Shown: positions 8,810 through 17,783, numbered from the stretch's first letter. The stretch: DNA of 64,000 bases from Martinezella miluonensis (GCF_900094545.1 NZ_FMAH01000018.1:50033-114032); one strand, 5' to 3'. Notes: generated by a model not told the origin, from the sequence alone. Made by a program: numbers and translations.

Positions 8810-9729
8810 CCAGGCATGTCCTCGAATATCCGGCTCTGCGGCACAGCCTCGACCGCCTGCCGCACCGCCTGCAGCATGATCGATGCCAGTCGTTCCGTCG
8901 CAGGGCTCGTCTCTGCCTCGGCGCGATGCAATACGAGATCCAGCTTCGGCAAGGCCGGCAGCCCGGCTTGCCCTGGCGTCAGTTGCCGTACCTTCGGAGG
9001 CAGGCCGAGCGGGGTGCGCAGCGCCAGGCCGAGGCCCGCCGCCGTTGCCGCCCAAAGGCCTCCGAGGCTGGGGCTGACAAAAGATATCCGCCAGCCTATG
9101 CCGGCGCGATCGAGCGTCTTTGTGGCGATGTTGCGTAGCAGGCAGGGCGCCTCGAGCGAGGCAAGCGGCATGGCCTCGCCGCTGTCGGCATGCCATTGCA
9201 CGTCACCATTCGCCGGACCGACCCAGCAGAGCGGCACTTCAGCGATACGATCCGTATGGGCCGTGCGGAAGCCATCGCTCCAGGCGAGTGCCAGATCGAG
9301 CTTGCCTGACGTCACCCGCTCGACCAATTCCACATTACGCACGACGCGCGCCTCGATGCGCACCTTTGGATGGGCGCGCGCGAAACGTCCGAGCACGTCG
9401 GGTAGCAGCGTTTCCCCGAAATCCTCCTGCAATCCCAGGCGCACCCAACCCTCAAGCTCGGTCCCGTGCAGCGCGGTAGCCGCCTCGTCATTCAGGTCCA
9501 GCAGACGTCTGGCATAGCCGAGCAGGGTCTCGCCGGCATCGGTCAGCGCCAGCCCTCGGCCCGCCTTGCGGAAGATCGGCGTCCCCGCCTGCTCTTCCAG
9601 CTTCTTGAGTTGGGCGCTGACCGCAGAGGTCGAGCGCCCGAGCCGGTCTGCCGCCTTGGCATAGCTGCCGAGATCCATGCCGGTGACGAAGCTGCGCAGC
9701 ACATCGAGATCGAAAATAATCTTCCGCAT
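8788..9729 (-). CDS. LysR-family transcriptional regulator
   Basis: 313 residues with the N-terminal LysR helix-turn-helix (GSYAKAADRLGRSTSAVSAQLKKLE compressed at residues 20-45) and a periplasmic-binding-protein-like effector domain from about residue 95. It is divergent from the tautomerase/cupin/DUF4865 operon with 110 bases between, the classic arrangement for a LysR activator of that operon. The 3' end overlaps the convergent hydrolase gene by 22 bases. Confidence 0.92.
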   Translation of the reverse strand: MRKIIFDLDVLRSFVTGMDLGSYAKAADRLGRSTSAVSAQLKKLEEQAGTPIFRKAGRGLALTDAGETLLGYARRLLDLNDEAATALHGTELEGWVRLGLQEDFGETLLPDVLGRFARAHPKVRIEARVVRNVELVERVTSGKLDLALAWSDGFRTAHTDRIAEVPLCWVGPANGDVQWHADSGEAMPLASLEAPCLLRNIATKTLDRAGIGWRISFVSPSLGGLWAATAAGLGLALRTPLGLPPKVRQLTPGQAGLPALPKLDLVLHRAEAETSPATERLASIMLQAVRQAVEAVPQSRIFEDMPGYEVVTA

Positions 9730-9743
9730 GGATAACCATCCAT

Positions 9744-9761
9744 ATTTTTAGGACTATAAAT
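9744..9761. promoter_or_regulatory. Inverted repeat, candidate LysR operator
   Basis: An A+T-rich 8-base inverted repeat (ATTTTTAG-GA-CTATAAAT, 7 of 8 matching) lies 15-32 bases upstream of the LysR start and in the shared region with the divergent tautomerase operon. Its position fits autorepression plus activation of the operon, but binding is inferred only from position and symmetry. Confidence 0.4.
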
Positions 9762-9839
9762 CCATAATTATCTGATTTTCGGGATGATTATCTGCTGGCA
9801 TTCTATGATCGTCAAGTGACACGGAAACAGGAGCATCCC

Positions 9840-10232
9840 ATGCCATTCACCCGCATCACCCTTCTGCGCGGCAAGTCGCCGGAATATCTCAGGGCACTGT
9901 CGGACAATTTCCACCGTGCTCTGGTCGAAGCCTTCGACGTGCCGCCCACCGATCGCTTCCAGGCCATTCATCAGCTTGAGCCGCACGAACTCGTCTTCGA
10001 TCGGACCTATTTCGCCAGCACCCCACGCTCGGACAACTACGTCTTCTTCGATGTCACCATCGGCAAGCCGCGCAGCACGGAGGTGAAGAAAGCTTTCTAT
10101 CACCGGGTCGCCGAACTTCTTGGCGACGCGCCTGGCGTCCGTCCCGAAGACATCATGATCACGATTACGACGGCAACGCGCGAGGACTGGTCTTTTGCCG
10201 ACGGTCGCGCGCAGATGATCGAACAGGTCTGA
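9840..10232 (+). CDS. Tautomerase-family protein
   Basis: 130 residues starting MPFTRITLLRGK; Pro2 becomes the N-terminal catalytic proline of the tautomerase (4-oxalocrotonate tautomerase) superfamily after Met removal. The length suggests the fused two-unit form with a C-terminal half around IMITITTATREDWSFADG. The ATG at 9840 is required to put proline at position 2 and has CAGGAG about 6 bases upstream. It is the first gene of a three-gene operon under a divergent LysR gene. Substrate is unknown. Confidence 0.88.
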   Translation: MPFTRITLLRGKSPEYLRALSDNFHRALVEAFDVPPTDRFQAIHQLEPHELVFDRTYFASTPRSDNYVFFDVTIGKPRSTEVKKAFYHRVAELLGDAPGVRPEDIMITITTATREDWSFADGRAQMIEQV

Positions 10233-10237
10233 GAGCG

Positions 10238-10633
10238 ATGCCCCAGGCCACATCGACCCAATCGCCCGCTGTTCACCGTGCCGGCACGAATATGCGGCCA
10301 TCGCCCGAAGGCATCGCCACCGCCTCCTTCTTGGTGGAGCCGCTCGTGGAGAGCAGTGAAGACGGTGGGCTGACCGCGATGCGCTGCGCACTCGAGCCCG
10401 GCGTCATGACCCGCTGGCATACGCATCCGCACGGACAGATCCTCTATGTCCTGTCCGGCGTCGGCCTTGCCGAACGCTTCGGCGGCCCGACCGAAGAGCT
10501 GTATGCCGGCGATTGCATCAGCTTCGCACCGAACGAGCGCCATCGGCACGGCGCGACGCCGGAGAACGCCTTTTCCTATATCAGCATCCAGGCGGCGCAG
10601 GATGGAAGCGCCGTGACCTGGCTGGAGGAATGA
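10238..10633 (+). CDS. Cupin-domain protein
   Basis: 131 residues forming a single cupin barrel. Metal ligands are visible in motif 1 (WHTHPHGQ, His61, His63 and Gln67) and motif 2 (PNERHRHG, around 99-105). It starts 5 bases after the tautomerase stop and ends with an ATGA overlap with the DUF4865 gene, so all three are translationally linked. Small cupins of this kind may be dioxygenases, decarboxylases or isomerases; no activity can be assigned. Confidence 0.88.
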   Translation: MPQATSTQSPAVHRAGTNMRPSPEGIATASFLVEPLVESSEDGGLTAMRCALEPGVMTRWHTHPHGQILYVLSGVGLAERFGGPTEELYAGDCISFAPNERHRHGATPENAFSYISIQAAQDGSAVTWLEE

Positions 10634-11208
10634 CCATGATCGCCATGCAATATGATTTCCCCCTGCCCGCGGATTACGACATGGCGATCATTGATCGCCG
10701 CATCCGCGAGAAAGGTCCCCTGCTCGACAATCTCCCGGGCCTGAAGTTCAAAGCCTACCTGACGGCAAGAAAGGGCGATGCTGTTACAGGGAGCAGGCAG
10801 AATCTCTATTCCCCCTTCTACGTCTGGCAGCAAGAGGAAGGCCTGAGCGACTTCGTCTGCGGTCCCGGCTTCCTGGCTCTGACCGAGAATTTCGGCCGTC
10901 CCCAGGTCAATACCTGGATCGTCTGGCACGCTGATACGGCTACGGATATTCGCAGCGCCAAGCTCGCCACGCGCGAGGTGGTCGCAATCGAGCCAGACGC
11001 ATCGCTTGCCGACCTGCGAGGAGAAGAGAGCAAAGCCGTGGCCCAAGCGCTGTCGAATGGCAGCTCGCTCGCCTCGGTCGTCGCCTTCGAGCCGAGCCAC
11101 TGGACGTTGGTGCGCCTCCATCTCTTGGCCGAGCCACCAAAAGATCCGGCCCAATCCGGGCTTCAGATCTATAATATCGGGCATCTCTCGCTGCCTGGCG
11201 GCGCCTGA
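10630..11208 (+). CDS. DUF4865-family protein
   Basis: 192 residues starting MTMIAMQYDFPLPADYDM, with conserved-looking segments GPGFLALTENFGRP and LYSPFYVWQQEEG. I recognise this as DUF4865, an uncharacterised family usually found beside tautomerases and LysR regulators. The ATG overlaps the cupin stop, and the longer upstream frame inside the cupin gene is rejected. No catalytic motif is obvious; the N-terminal half resembles a dimeric ferredoxin-like barrel (my inference). Confidence 0.82.
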   Translation: MTMIAMQYDFPLPADYDMAIIDRRIREKGPLLDNLPGLKFKAYLTARKGDAVTGSRQNLYSPFYVWQQEEGLSDFVCGPGFLALTENFGRPQVNTWIVWHADTATDIRSAKLATREVVAIEPDASLADLRGEESKAVAQALSNGSSLASVVAFEPSHWTLVRLHLLAEPPKDPAQSGLQIYNIGHLSLPGGA

Positions 11209-11297
11209 AGTGTCACGGGGACAATCTCCTTGTTTTAAAGGAAAGGCGGGCGCTCTATGGATGGAAAGTCTTTCTGAATCAGAAGAGTGATCCCTCC

Positions 11298-12269
11298 ATG
11301 GTCGATATCGCAATGATCGAAGCCGCCCGCACTCGCCTCGGCGGTCGGGCCCGGCGCACGCCGCTTCTCTCCTCGCCCTTTCTCGATGAGATCGCCGGTC
11401 GCCGCCTGTTCGTTAAGGCTGAATGCCTGCAGCATTCCGGCTCCTTCAAGTTTCGCGGCGGCTGGTCGGCGGTTTCGGCGCTGGAACCGGCTGTGCGCGC
11501 CAGGGGCGTCATCGCCTTCTCGTCCGGCAACCACGCACAGGGCGTGGCACTGGCAGCAAAGCTGCACGGCGTCCCCGCTGTCATCATTATGCCGACGGAT
11601 GCTCCGAAGCTGAAGATCGCCAATACCCGCGCCTTTGGCGCCGAGGTCGTACTCTATGATCGCGTCAAGGAAGATCGCGACGAGATCGGCGCACGCATTT
11701 CCAGGGAGCGTGGCCTGACGCTCATCAAGCCCTTCGACGAGCCGCAGGTAATCGCCGGCCAGGGAACGACCGGGCTGGAAATCGCCGAACAGGCCGCCGA
11801 AGAAGGCATCGAGGCTGCAAGCGTGCTCGTCCCTTGCGGTGGCGGCGGCCTGACCTCAGGCATCGCGCTCGCACTCGAATCCCGTGCACCAGGCCTGAAG
11901 GTGCATCCATGCGAACCTCAGGATTTCGACGATACCGCCCGCTCGCTGGCATCCGGCAAGATCGAGCGCAATGCCGCGCTGCAGGGCTCGATCTGCGACG
12001 CCATTATCACCCCGCAGCCGGGCAACATCACCTTTCCGATCCTGAAGCGCCTCTGCGGCCCCGGCCTCGTCGTCACCGACGAAGAAGCGCAGAAAGCTAT
12101 GGCGCTCGCCTTCACCCGCTTGAAGATCGTCGTGGAACCGGGCGGCGCCGTCGCACTGGCCGCAGCGCTTTTCCACAGCAATGATGTCGATGGCGATACG
12201 GTGATCGCCGTCACCTCAGGCGGCAATGTCGACAGGGATGTCTTCGAAGCGGCGCTGAGCCGCCACTAA
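11298..12269 (+). CDS. PLP-dependent serine/threonine dehydratase family enzyme
   Basis: 323 residues of fold type II. The PLP lysine is in SGSFKFRGG (Lys51), the phosphate-binding glycine loop is PCGGGGLTSG near 177-186, and the SSGNHAQGVALAA motif near 75 binds the substrate carboxylate. There is no regulatory ACT domain, so it resembles catabolic threonine dehydratase or serine racemase/dehydratase rather than biosynthetic IlvA. It follows the DUF4865 operon after 89 bases and may be separate. Confidence 0.88.
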   Translation: MVDIAMIEAARTRLGGRARRTPLLSSPFLDEIAGRRLFVKAECLQHSGSFKFRGGWSAVSALEPAVRARGVIAFSSGNHAQGVALAAKLHGVPAVIIMPTDAPKLKIANTRAFGAEVVLYDRVKEDRDEIGARISRERGLTLIKPFDEPQVIAGQGTTGLEIAEQAAEEGIEAASVLVPCGGGGLTSGIALALESRAPGLKVHPCEPQDFDDTARSLASGKIERNAALQGSICDAIITPQPGNITFPILKRLCGPGLVVTDEEAQKAMALAFTRLKIVVEPGGAVALAAALFHSNDVDGDTVIAVTSGGNVDRDVFEAALSRH

Positions 12270-12270
12270 A

Positions 12271-12325
12271 GCAATTCCAGAAAAACTGCGCAGCGGTTTT
12301 CCGCCCGGAATTGCGCGAAAACAAA
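12271..12325 (+). repeat. Dispersed Rhizobium-type intergenic repeat, copy 1
   Basis: A roughly 50-base imperfect palindrome beginning AATTCCAGAAAAA, with a central AGCGGTTTTCCGC and ending CGGAATTGCG. A second copy lies at 18990-19040 in the same orientation. It occupies the gap between the dehydratase stop and the convergent LysE gene. I know this motif as an abundant intergenic element in Rhizobium genomes. Confidence 0.7.
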
Positions 12326-12353
12326 AGGGCAGAGCGGCTTATTCTGCTCCGCC

Positions 12354-12989
12354 TCAATTCACAGCGCGACGATAGAGCGCCAGTGATCCGGCAAGAGCCA
12401 GCAGCGCGCCGCCACAGGCGCGCTCAAGCCATTTCGCCCCTTCCGACTTCAACACGCGCACAGCCTGCGAGCCGAAAACCGCATAGGCAAACATGATCGT
12501 GAAATCGAGCGCAGCGAAGATGACGCCCAGAATGATGTATTGCTGCAGTTGCGGCGCAGAAGGGTCGATGAACTGCGGTAGGAAGGCCGAGAAGAAGAGG
12601 TAGCCCTTGGGGTTGGTGACGGCGACCATGAAGCTCTTCAGGCCGATGGCAAAGGCGGTTCCCTTCGGCTGGCTCGCGCCGGCCTGCAAAGCGCCGTCGA
12701 TGCTCCCCTTTGACCGCAGCATCATGATGCCGAGAAAGGCGAGATAGGCAGCGCCCACCCATTTCAGCGCCGAGAACCAGAATTCGGAAGCCGCAAGCAG
12801 GGCGCCAAGACCAATGGTGACGGCGGTGATCAAGACCGCATCGGAAAGAACCGCACCGACCATGCCCGGCAAGGCGCGTTTGACGCCGAAGCGTGAACCG
12901 TTGGTCAGCGCCAGAAGCACGGTCGGCCCCGGCGTCGCAATGCCGATGAAAGAAACGGCGACGAAGGCGAGCAGCGTGGTCAGATGCAT
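12354..12989 (-). CDS. LysE-family amino-acid exporter
   Basis: 211 residues, the standard length of LysE/RhtB translocators, with about six hydrophobic segments. The family signature is near the N-terminus (IATPGPTVLLALTNG), followed by the NPKGYLFFSAFLPQF motif near residue 128. It exports amino acids or related metabolites from the inner membrane; substrate is unknown. It is convergent with the dehydratase, with a repeat between them. Confidence 0.9.
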   Translation of the reverse strand: MHLTTLLAFVAVSFIGIATPGPTVLLALTNGSRFGVKRALPGMVGAVLSDAVLITAVTIGLGALLAASEFWFSALKWVGAAYLAFLGIMMLRSKGSIDGALQAGASQPKGTAFAIGLKSFMVAVTNPKGYLFFSAFLPQFIDPSAPQLQQYIILGVIFAALDFTIMFAYAVFGSQAVRVLKSEGAKWLERACGGALLALAGSLALYRRAVN

Positions 12990-13088
12990 GATGTCCCTCC
13001 TCTTTGGGCGAGGAAGGTTGCATGCGGTGCGGCGGTTAGCAAGTGCCTGCTTGAAGGCTTCCAGTATGCCGAGCCTCTGGCTTATGAA

Positions 13089-13970
13089 CTACTCCGCCAG
13101 CCCCGCATCCTTGGCAGCCAAGGCGCCGATGGCCGACCAATCCAGCTCCTCCCCGCCATGCGCAAGCAAGGTCAGGAACCGGTCACGCAGCAGGCTGGCA
13201 AGCGGCAATGGCACATTGAGCGCCTCGCCGGCGGCCAGTGCCAGCCGGACATCCTTCTGGCCGAGCGGCGCGGTGAAGCCGGCGGGCTTGAACTTGCGAT
13301 CCGCGATCAACCCGCCATAGGTCTTGTAGACGGGCGCATTGAACAGCGTCGAGGTCAAGAGATCGAGATAGGCGTGCCTGTCCACACCGCCCTTCTCGAC
13401 CAGCGCCATGGCCTCGCCAAGCGACTCGATGACGGCGGCGATGAGGAAATTGCCGCTGAGCTTGACGAGATTGGCAGCCTTCGGTTCCTCGCCGAGCACG
13501 AAGCTACGCTGACCTATAGCCTCGAAGAGCGGCATGACCGATTGGATCGCGTCGGGCGTACCGGCTGCGGCAACGAAGAGCTTCGCCGCGGCAGCAGCTT
13601 CCGGACGACCGAAGACGGGTGCGGAGACGAAACGTTGGCCGGCAGCCGCGTGCTCCTTGGTCAACCGTTCGGACATGGCGACGCTGATCGTGCTTGCGGA
13701 GATATGAACTGCACCCTGACCGAGGCTTGCCAGAACGCCACCATCGCCATGAACGACGGCCGACAGCGCATCGTCATGGGCAAGCATCGTAAACACGGCC
13801 TTACCGCCGCAAGCCTCCGCCACGGTCGCGCCAACCTTAGCACCCTCGCCGACCAAAGCCTCGGCCTTATCCCGCGAACGATTGTAGACCGTCACTTCGT
13901 GCCCGGCCTTGATGAGATTGGCCGCCATGGCGCTGCCCATCTGACCCAATCCGATAAATCCGACTTTCAT
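13089..13970 (-). CDS. NAD(P)-dependent 3-hydroxyisobutyrate dehydrogenase-family oxidoreductase
   Basis: 293 residues from the ATG at 13970 (MKVGFIGLGQMGSAMAANL). AAGGAG lies 8 bases before this ATG, whereas the in-frame ATG at 13976 is only 2 bases from it. The Rossmann GxGxxG motif is at residues 7-12, a [S/T]-type substrate loop follows near 120 (SAPVFGRPEA), and the catalytic lysine sits in NLVKLSGNF near 170. The family reduces short beta-hydroxy or aldehyde acids such as glyoxylate or succinic semialdehyde; the exact substrate is not determinable. Confidence 0.88.
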   Translation of the reverse strand: MKVGFIGLGQMGSAMAANLIKAGHEVTVYNRSRDKAEALVGEGAKVGATVAEACGGKAVFTMLAHDDALSAVVHGDGGVLASLGQGAVHISASTISVAMSERLTKEHAAAGQRFVSAPVFGRPEAAAAAKLFVAAAGTPDAIQSVMPLFEAIGQRSFVLGEEPKAANLVKLSGNFLIAAVIESLGEAMALVEKGGVDRHAYLDLLTSTLFNAPVYKTYGGLIADRKFKPAGFTAPLGQKDVRLALAAGEALNVPLPLASLLRDRFLTLLAHGGEELDWSAIGALAAKDAGLAE

Positions 13971-14027
13971 TGGCATATCTCCTTCTCAATCCGCCTGCTT
14001 GGGGTGCCCGCAGGCGCTCGGCTTCAA

Positions 14028-14055
14028 GAAAAAACCCGCCGTCTTTCGACAGCGG
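14028..14055 (-). terminator. Rho-independent terminator of pykA
   Basis: Read on the minus strand, an 8-base-pair stem CCGCTGTC/GACGGCGG with a GAAA tetraloop is followed by GGTTTTTT. It lies 44 bases after the pyruvate kinase stop. Confidence 0.85.
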
Positions 14056-14098
14056 ATCTCAGATATTTCAGGGTGCTGCCGCAATCAGATGTCGGCAA

Positions 14099-15538
14099 TT
14101 ACACGCCGGACTGGCCGTCCGAACCGATATAGGCAATGCGCAGCATGTTGGTAGCGCCCGGCGTGCCGAGCGGAACACCGGCCGAAATGATGATGCGGTC
14201 GCCCGGCTTGCCGAAGCCCTCCTCGGCAACGATACGGCAGGCATTGTTGACCATGTCGTCGAGGTCGGTTGCATCATGGGTGACGACGCAGTGCATGCCC
14301 CAGACGACGGAAAGGCGGCGTGCCGTCTGGATGATCGGCGACAGCGCCAGGATCGGAACCTGCGGACGTTCGCGCGAGGCGCGCAGGCCGGTGGTGCCGG
14401 ATGAGGTATAGCAGACGATGGCGGCGAGCTTCAGCGTTTCGGCGATCTGGCGGGCGGCGAGCGAGATCGCGTCGGCGCCGGTTGCTTCAGGCAGAGCGCG
14501 CTGGGCATAGATGATGCCCGGATAGTGCGGCTCGCGCTCGATGGTGCCGGCGATGGAAGCCATCATGGAAACGGCTTCGATCGGATAGTCGCCGGATGCG
14601 GATTCTGCCGAGAGCATGACCGCATCGGCACCTTCGAAGACGGCGGTTGCGACATCGGAAACTTCGGCGCGGGTCGGAACCGGCGCGGAGATCATCGATT
14701 CCAGCATCTGCGTGGCGACGACAACCGGCTTGCCGGAGCGGCGGCAGGCGCGGATCAGCTGCTTCTGAATGCCGGGAACGGCTTCCAGCGGCATTTCCAC
14801 GCCAAGATCGCCACGGGCCACCATCAGAGCGTCCGAAAGCTCGATGATTTCCTCGATGCGCTCGACAGCCTGCGGCTTCTCGATCTTCGACATCAGGCCC
14901 ACGCGGCCGTGGGAGATCTTGCGAACTTCCGTCAAGTCTTCCGGGCGCTGGATGAAGGAGAGCGCCACCCAATCGACTTCGTTGGTGGCGAGAACGGCAT
15001 CGAGGTCGGTGCGGTCCTTATCCGTCAACGCGCCGACGCCGAGCAGGGTGTCGGGCAGGCTGACGCCCTTGCGGTCCGAAATCTTCGTGCCCGAAATAAC
15101 AGTCGTGACGATGCTCTTGCCATCGCACTTCTCGGCGCGGAGCGCGAGCTTGCCGTCGTCGATCAGCAGGCGGTGGCCCGGCTGGACCGATTCCAGAATT
15201 TCCGGATGCGGCAGGTAGACACGCGTGTTATCGCCAGGGATATCCTGATTGTCGAGCGTGAAAGTCTGGCCGGGCTTCAGATCGACCTTGGTTTCAGCAA
15301 ACTTGCCGACGCGCAGCTTGGGACCCTGCAAGTCAGCGAGAATACCGATCGGACGACCACAGCGCGCTTCAACGGCGCGGATACGCTGAATCAGCGTGCG
15401 CATCACATCATGGCTGGCATGGCTCATGTTGATGCGGAACAGGTCCGCCCCGGCCTCATGAAGCTTCTGGATCATTTCCTCGGAAGAAGAGGCCGGACCG
15501 AGCGTTGCGAGGATTTTGACTTTTCGGTTTCGTTTCAT
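14099..15538 (-). CDS. pykA: Pyruvate kinase
   Basis: 479 residues, normal for bacterial pyruvate kinase. Motifs in order: ILATLGPASSS (N-terminal strand), FRINMSHAS, DLQGPKLRVG, the active-site lysine/metal region LMSKIEKPQA, VARGDLGVEMPLEAVP, and a C-terminal regulatory domain with CYTSSGTT. At the position of muscle Glu117 (GPEIRTG) this protein has Lys (GPKLRVG), which in the family marks K+-independent enzymes. The ATG at 15538 overlaps the upstream DUF1036 stop by one base; a longer in-frame extension into that gene is rejected. Confidence 0.96.
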   Translation of the reverse strand: MKRNRKVKILATLGPASSSEEMIQKLHEAGADLFRINMSHASHDVMRTLIQRIRAVEARCGRPIGILADLQGPKLRVGKFAETKVDLKPGQTFTLDNQDIPGDNTRVYLPHPEILESVQPGHRLLIDDGKLALRAEKCDGKSIVTTVISGTKISDRKGVSLPDTLLGVGALTDKDRTDLDAVLATNEVDWVALSFIQRPEDLTEVRKISHGRVGLMSKIEKPQAVERIEEIIELSDALMVARGDLGVEMPLEAVPGIQKQLIRACRRSGKPVVVATQMLESMISAPVPTRAEVSDVATAVFEGADAVMLSAESASGDYPIEAVSMMASIAGTIEREPHYPGIIYAQRALPEATGADAISLAARQIAETLKLAAIVCYTSSGTTGLRASRERPQVPILALSPIIQTARRLSVVWGMHCVVTHDATDLDDMVNNACRIVAEEGFGKPGDRIIISAGVPLGTPGATNMLRIAYIGSDGQSGV

Positions 15539-16083
15539 CAATTCTGGCTTTCCTGGCTGCCCGGGGTATCGGAGAGCTGAACCATCCAGCTCGCCTGACG
15601 CCCCGTGTCGTATTCCTTGAATCCCATCTTCTGGTAGCCGCGCGCGTAGCAGTCCTTCACGCCTGGGATCTTGAATTCGTTCTCCGCCACGCACATTTCG
15701 ACATCGCCGGTCCAGCGGCCGCCGCGGGCCGCATCTTCTGCGTAGAGATAATAATAGCGGGATTGGAGCGGCCCCTCGATCAAGGTGGCGCAGGTGTTGG
15801 CCGGAATTTGCCACCAGCCCTCCGTCACCCAGCCTTCCTTGGCGCGATAGCCTATCGCCACACCGACGAGATTCTGCGTACCGTTGCAAGTTCGGAAATC
15901 GGCATGAGCGGCATTCGGCAAGAAGAAGAGCGGCGCTGCCGCAGCGAGAATGAGGAACGCGATTCGGGCTAGCGGACCTGACCGCTTAACGAAACGTGGC
16001 GCTACTTGGCTGGACACGGCTTCCAATTGGCTCCCGGTTATTCGTTGTTGCGTCTTCTTGCGCCGCCATCCCATGAATGTCAA
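15538..16083 (-). CDS. DUF1036-family exported protein
   Basis: 181 residues: a basic N-terminus, a hydrophobic export helix about 38-60 ending HADFRTC, then the DUF1036 domain with VGVAIGYRAKEGWVTEGWW, several aromatic residues and three or four cysteines that may pair. It is probably periplasmic and of unknown function. Its stop overlaps the pykA start (TGATG), so the two are translationally coupled; this pairing with pyruvate kinase is familiar in rhizobia. Confidence 0.88.
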   Translation of the reverse strand: MTFMGWRRKKTQQRITGSQLEAVSSQVAPRFVKRSGPLARIAFLILAAAAPLFFLPNAAHADFRTCNGTQNLVGVAIGYRAKEGWVTEGWWQIPANTCATLIEGPLQSRYYYLYAEDAARGGRWTGDVEMCVAENEFKIPGVKDCYARGYQKMGFKEYDTGRQASWMVQLSDTPGSQESQN

Positions 16084-16230
16084 CGCAACTCTAATCGATT
16101 ATATTTTCTTCACGAGATGCTGACGGCACCACGCGCCGCTCTTCATCCGATCGAAGCTGCAAACCTTGCACCTTCCATCCGCACATGCAATCAAACAAAG
16201 AGTTGAAAATTTCAATAATCGACAATCCGC

Positions 16231-17025
16231 ATGACCGACTTCAGACCTTTTGAAATCATACCCGGCAATCGTGACAAAGGCATGGTCATTCTCGGCGACC
16301 ACGCCATGCGACATCTGCCCGAGCGCTATGGCAACCTCGGCTTGCCGGAAGCCGCTTTTTCCCGCCACATCGCCTATGACATCGGCATCGAAAGCCTGTG
16401 CCGCCATCTCTGCGAACGATTGGGCGTGCCGGGCGTGCTCGGCGGTTTTTCCCGCCTGCTGATCGATCCGAACCGCGGCGAGGACGACCCCACCCTGATC
16501 ATGAAGATCTCGGATGGCGCGATCATATCAGGCAACCATCCGATCACGGATGAAGAATGGAACCACCGCATCAATGCCTTCCACCGCCCCTATCACAAGG
16601 CGGTCGACGAGACGATTTCCGCAGTGGCCGAGGCGACGGGCAAAGCACCCCTGGTATTCTCGATGCATTCCTTTACGCCGGCATGGAAGAGTGTGCCCCG
16701 GCCCTGGCATGCAAGCGTGCTTTGGGACAGCGACGAACGCGCCGTCGTGCCGCTTCTTGCAAAGCTCGGCGCCGATACCGATCTCGTTATTGGCGACAAC
16801 GAGCCCTACGACGGTGCCTTGCGCAACGACACCATGTTCCGCCATTGCATGATGAAAGGCATTCCGCATGCGCTGCTGGAGGTCCGACAGGATCTGATCG
16901 GCGACGAGGCCGAGGTTATCGAATGGGCCGACCGGCTGGCACCGATCTTCGCCGAGATCAATGCCGATCCGGCATTGCACGAATACAAACGCTATCCTTC
17001 GCGCACCGGTCCTTACGAGGCGTGA
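16231..17025 (+). CDS. N-formylglutamate amidohydrolase family protein
   Basis: 264 residues with the family pattern HIAYDIGIE near residue 50, GGFSRLLIDPNR near 70, FSMHSFTPAWK near 147 and GIPHALLEVRQDL near 210, which carry the zinc ligands. The family removes formate from N-formylglutamate in histidine breakdown, but no hut genes are nearby, so the substrate is open. It is followed after about 28 bases by the DUF1244 gene. Confidence 0.85.
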   Translation: MTDFRPFEIIPGNRDKGMVILGDHAMRHLPERYGNLGLPEAAFSRHIAYDIGIESLCRHLCERLGVPGVLGGFSRLLIDPNRGEDDPTLIMKISDGAIISGNHPITDEEWNHRINAFHRPYHKAVDETISAVAEATGKAPLVFSMHSFTPAWKSVPRPWHASVLWDSDERAVVPLLAKLGADTDLVIGDNEPYDGALRNDTMFRHCMMKGIPHALLEVRQDLIGDEAEVIEWADRLAPIFAEINADPALHEYKRYPSRTGPYEA

Positions 17026-17053
17026 CGCGGCGAGCGAGTCGAGGAGAAAAGAG

Positions 17054-17359
17054 ATGACCGCACTTACCAAGGAACAAGAGACCGAGCTTGAGGCCGCCGC
17101 GTTCCGCCGCCTCGTTGCGCACTTGCGCGAACGCAGCGACGTCCAGAACATCGACCTGATGAACCTGGCCGGCTTCTGCCGCAACTGTCTTTCCAACTGG
17201 TATCGCGAAGCGGCCGAAGAGGCGGGCCTGCCCGTCAGCAAGGACGAGTCGCGCGAGATGATCTACGGCATGCCTTATGAGGATTGGAAGAACCTGCATC
17301 AGAAAGAAGCCTCGCCTGTGCAAAAAGCTTCTTTCGAGCAAAACAAGCCGAAAGATTAA
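17054..17359 (+). CDS. DUF1244-family protein
   Basis: 101 residues starting MTALTKEQETELEAAAF, with the highly conserved block DLMNLAGFCRNCLSNWY, including a CRNC motif, and GMPYEDWK. This is a complete DUF1244 protein, a small helical family of unknown function. The start has GAGGAGAAAAGAG upstream and is placed after the frame of the preceding gene. Confidence 0.9.
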   Translation: MTALTKEQETELEAAAFRRLVAHLRERSDVQNIDLMNLAGFCRNCLSNWYREAAEEAGLPVSKDESREMIYGMPYEDWKNLHQKEASPVQKASFEQNKPKD

Positions 17360-17531
17360 CGTTCCCTTCACCAATCCGGCTTGACCTTGCGCGCCATTCG
17401 CGGCACGTCAACTGCCCGATCGAATTCGAAATACCGAGCAGGCCCTGAAGCGAAGTGAAGCATCGGCTGACCTACCGATCCCATTTGCGACCGGCTTCAA
17501 GCGACACTCTAAGACCCTTTAGGAGAAGTGC

Positions 17532-17783
17532 ATGGAAGAAAATAGCGTCGAGAACGTAGCGGCAGCGGAACTGCGTCAATTCATTGAGCGCATCGAGCGT
17601 CTGGAAGAGGAAAAGGCCGCAATCGCCTCCGACATCAAGGACGTGATGGGCGAGGCCAAGGGCCGCGGCTACGATACCAAGGCGATCCGCACCATCATCC
17701 GCCTTCGCAAGAAGGACGCGAATGAGCGCCTGGAAGAAGAATCCATCCTTCAGACCTACATGGCCGCACTCGGCATGGAATAA
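17532..17783 (+). CDS. gapR: GapR-family (DUF2312/UPF0335) DNA-binding protein
   Basis: 83 residues, almost entirely helical: a long N-terminal coiled coil ([20 protein letters not shown]) followed by [20 protein letters not shown], the conserved basic region. In Caulobacter this family (GapR) binds overtwisted A+T-rich DNA in front of replication and transcription machinery and is essential. The ATG at 17532 has AGGAGAAG 5 bases upstream. A strong terminator follows. Confidence 0.93.
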   Translation: MEENSVENVAAAELRQFIERIERLEEEKAAIASDIKDVMGEAKGRGYDTKAIRTIIRLRKKDANERLEEESILQTYMAALGME

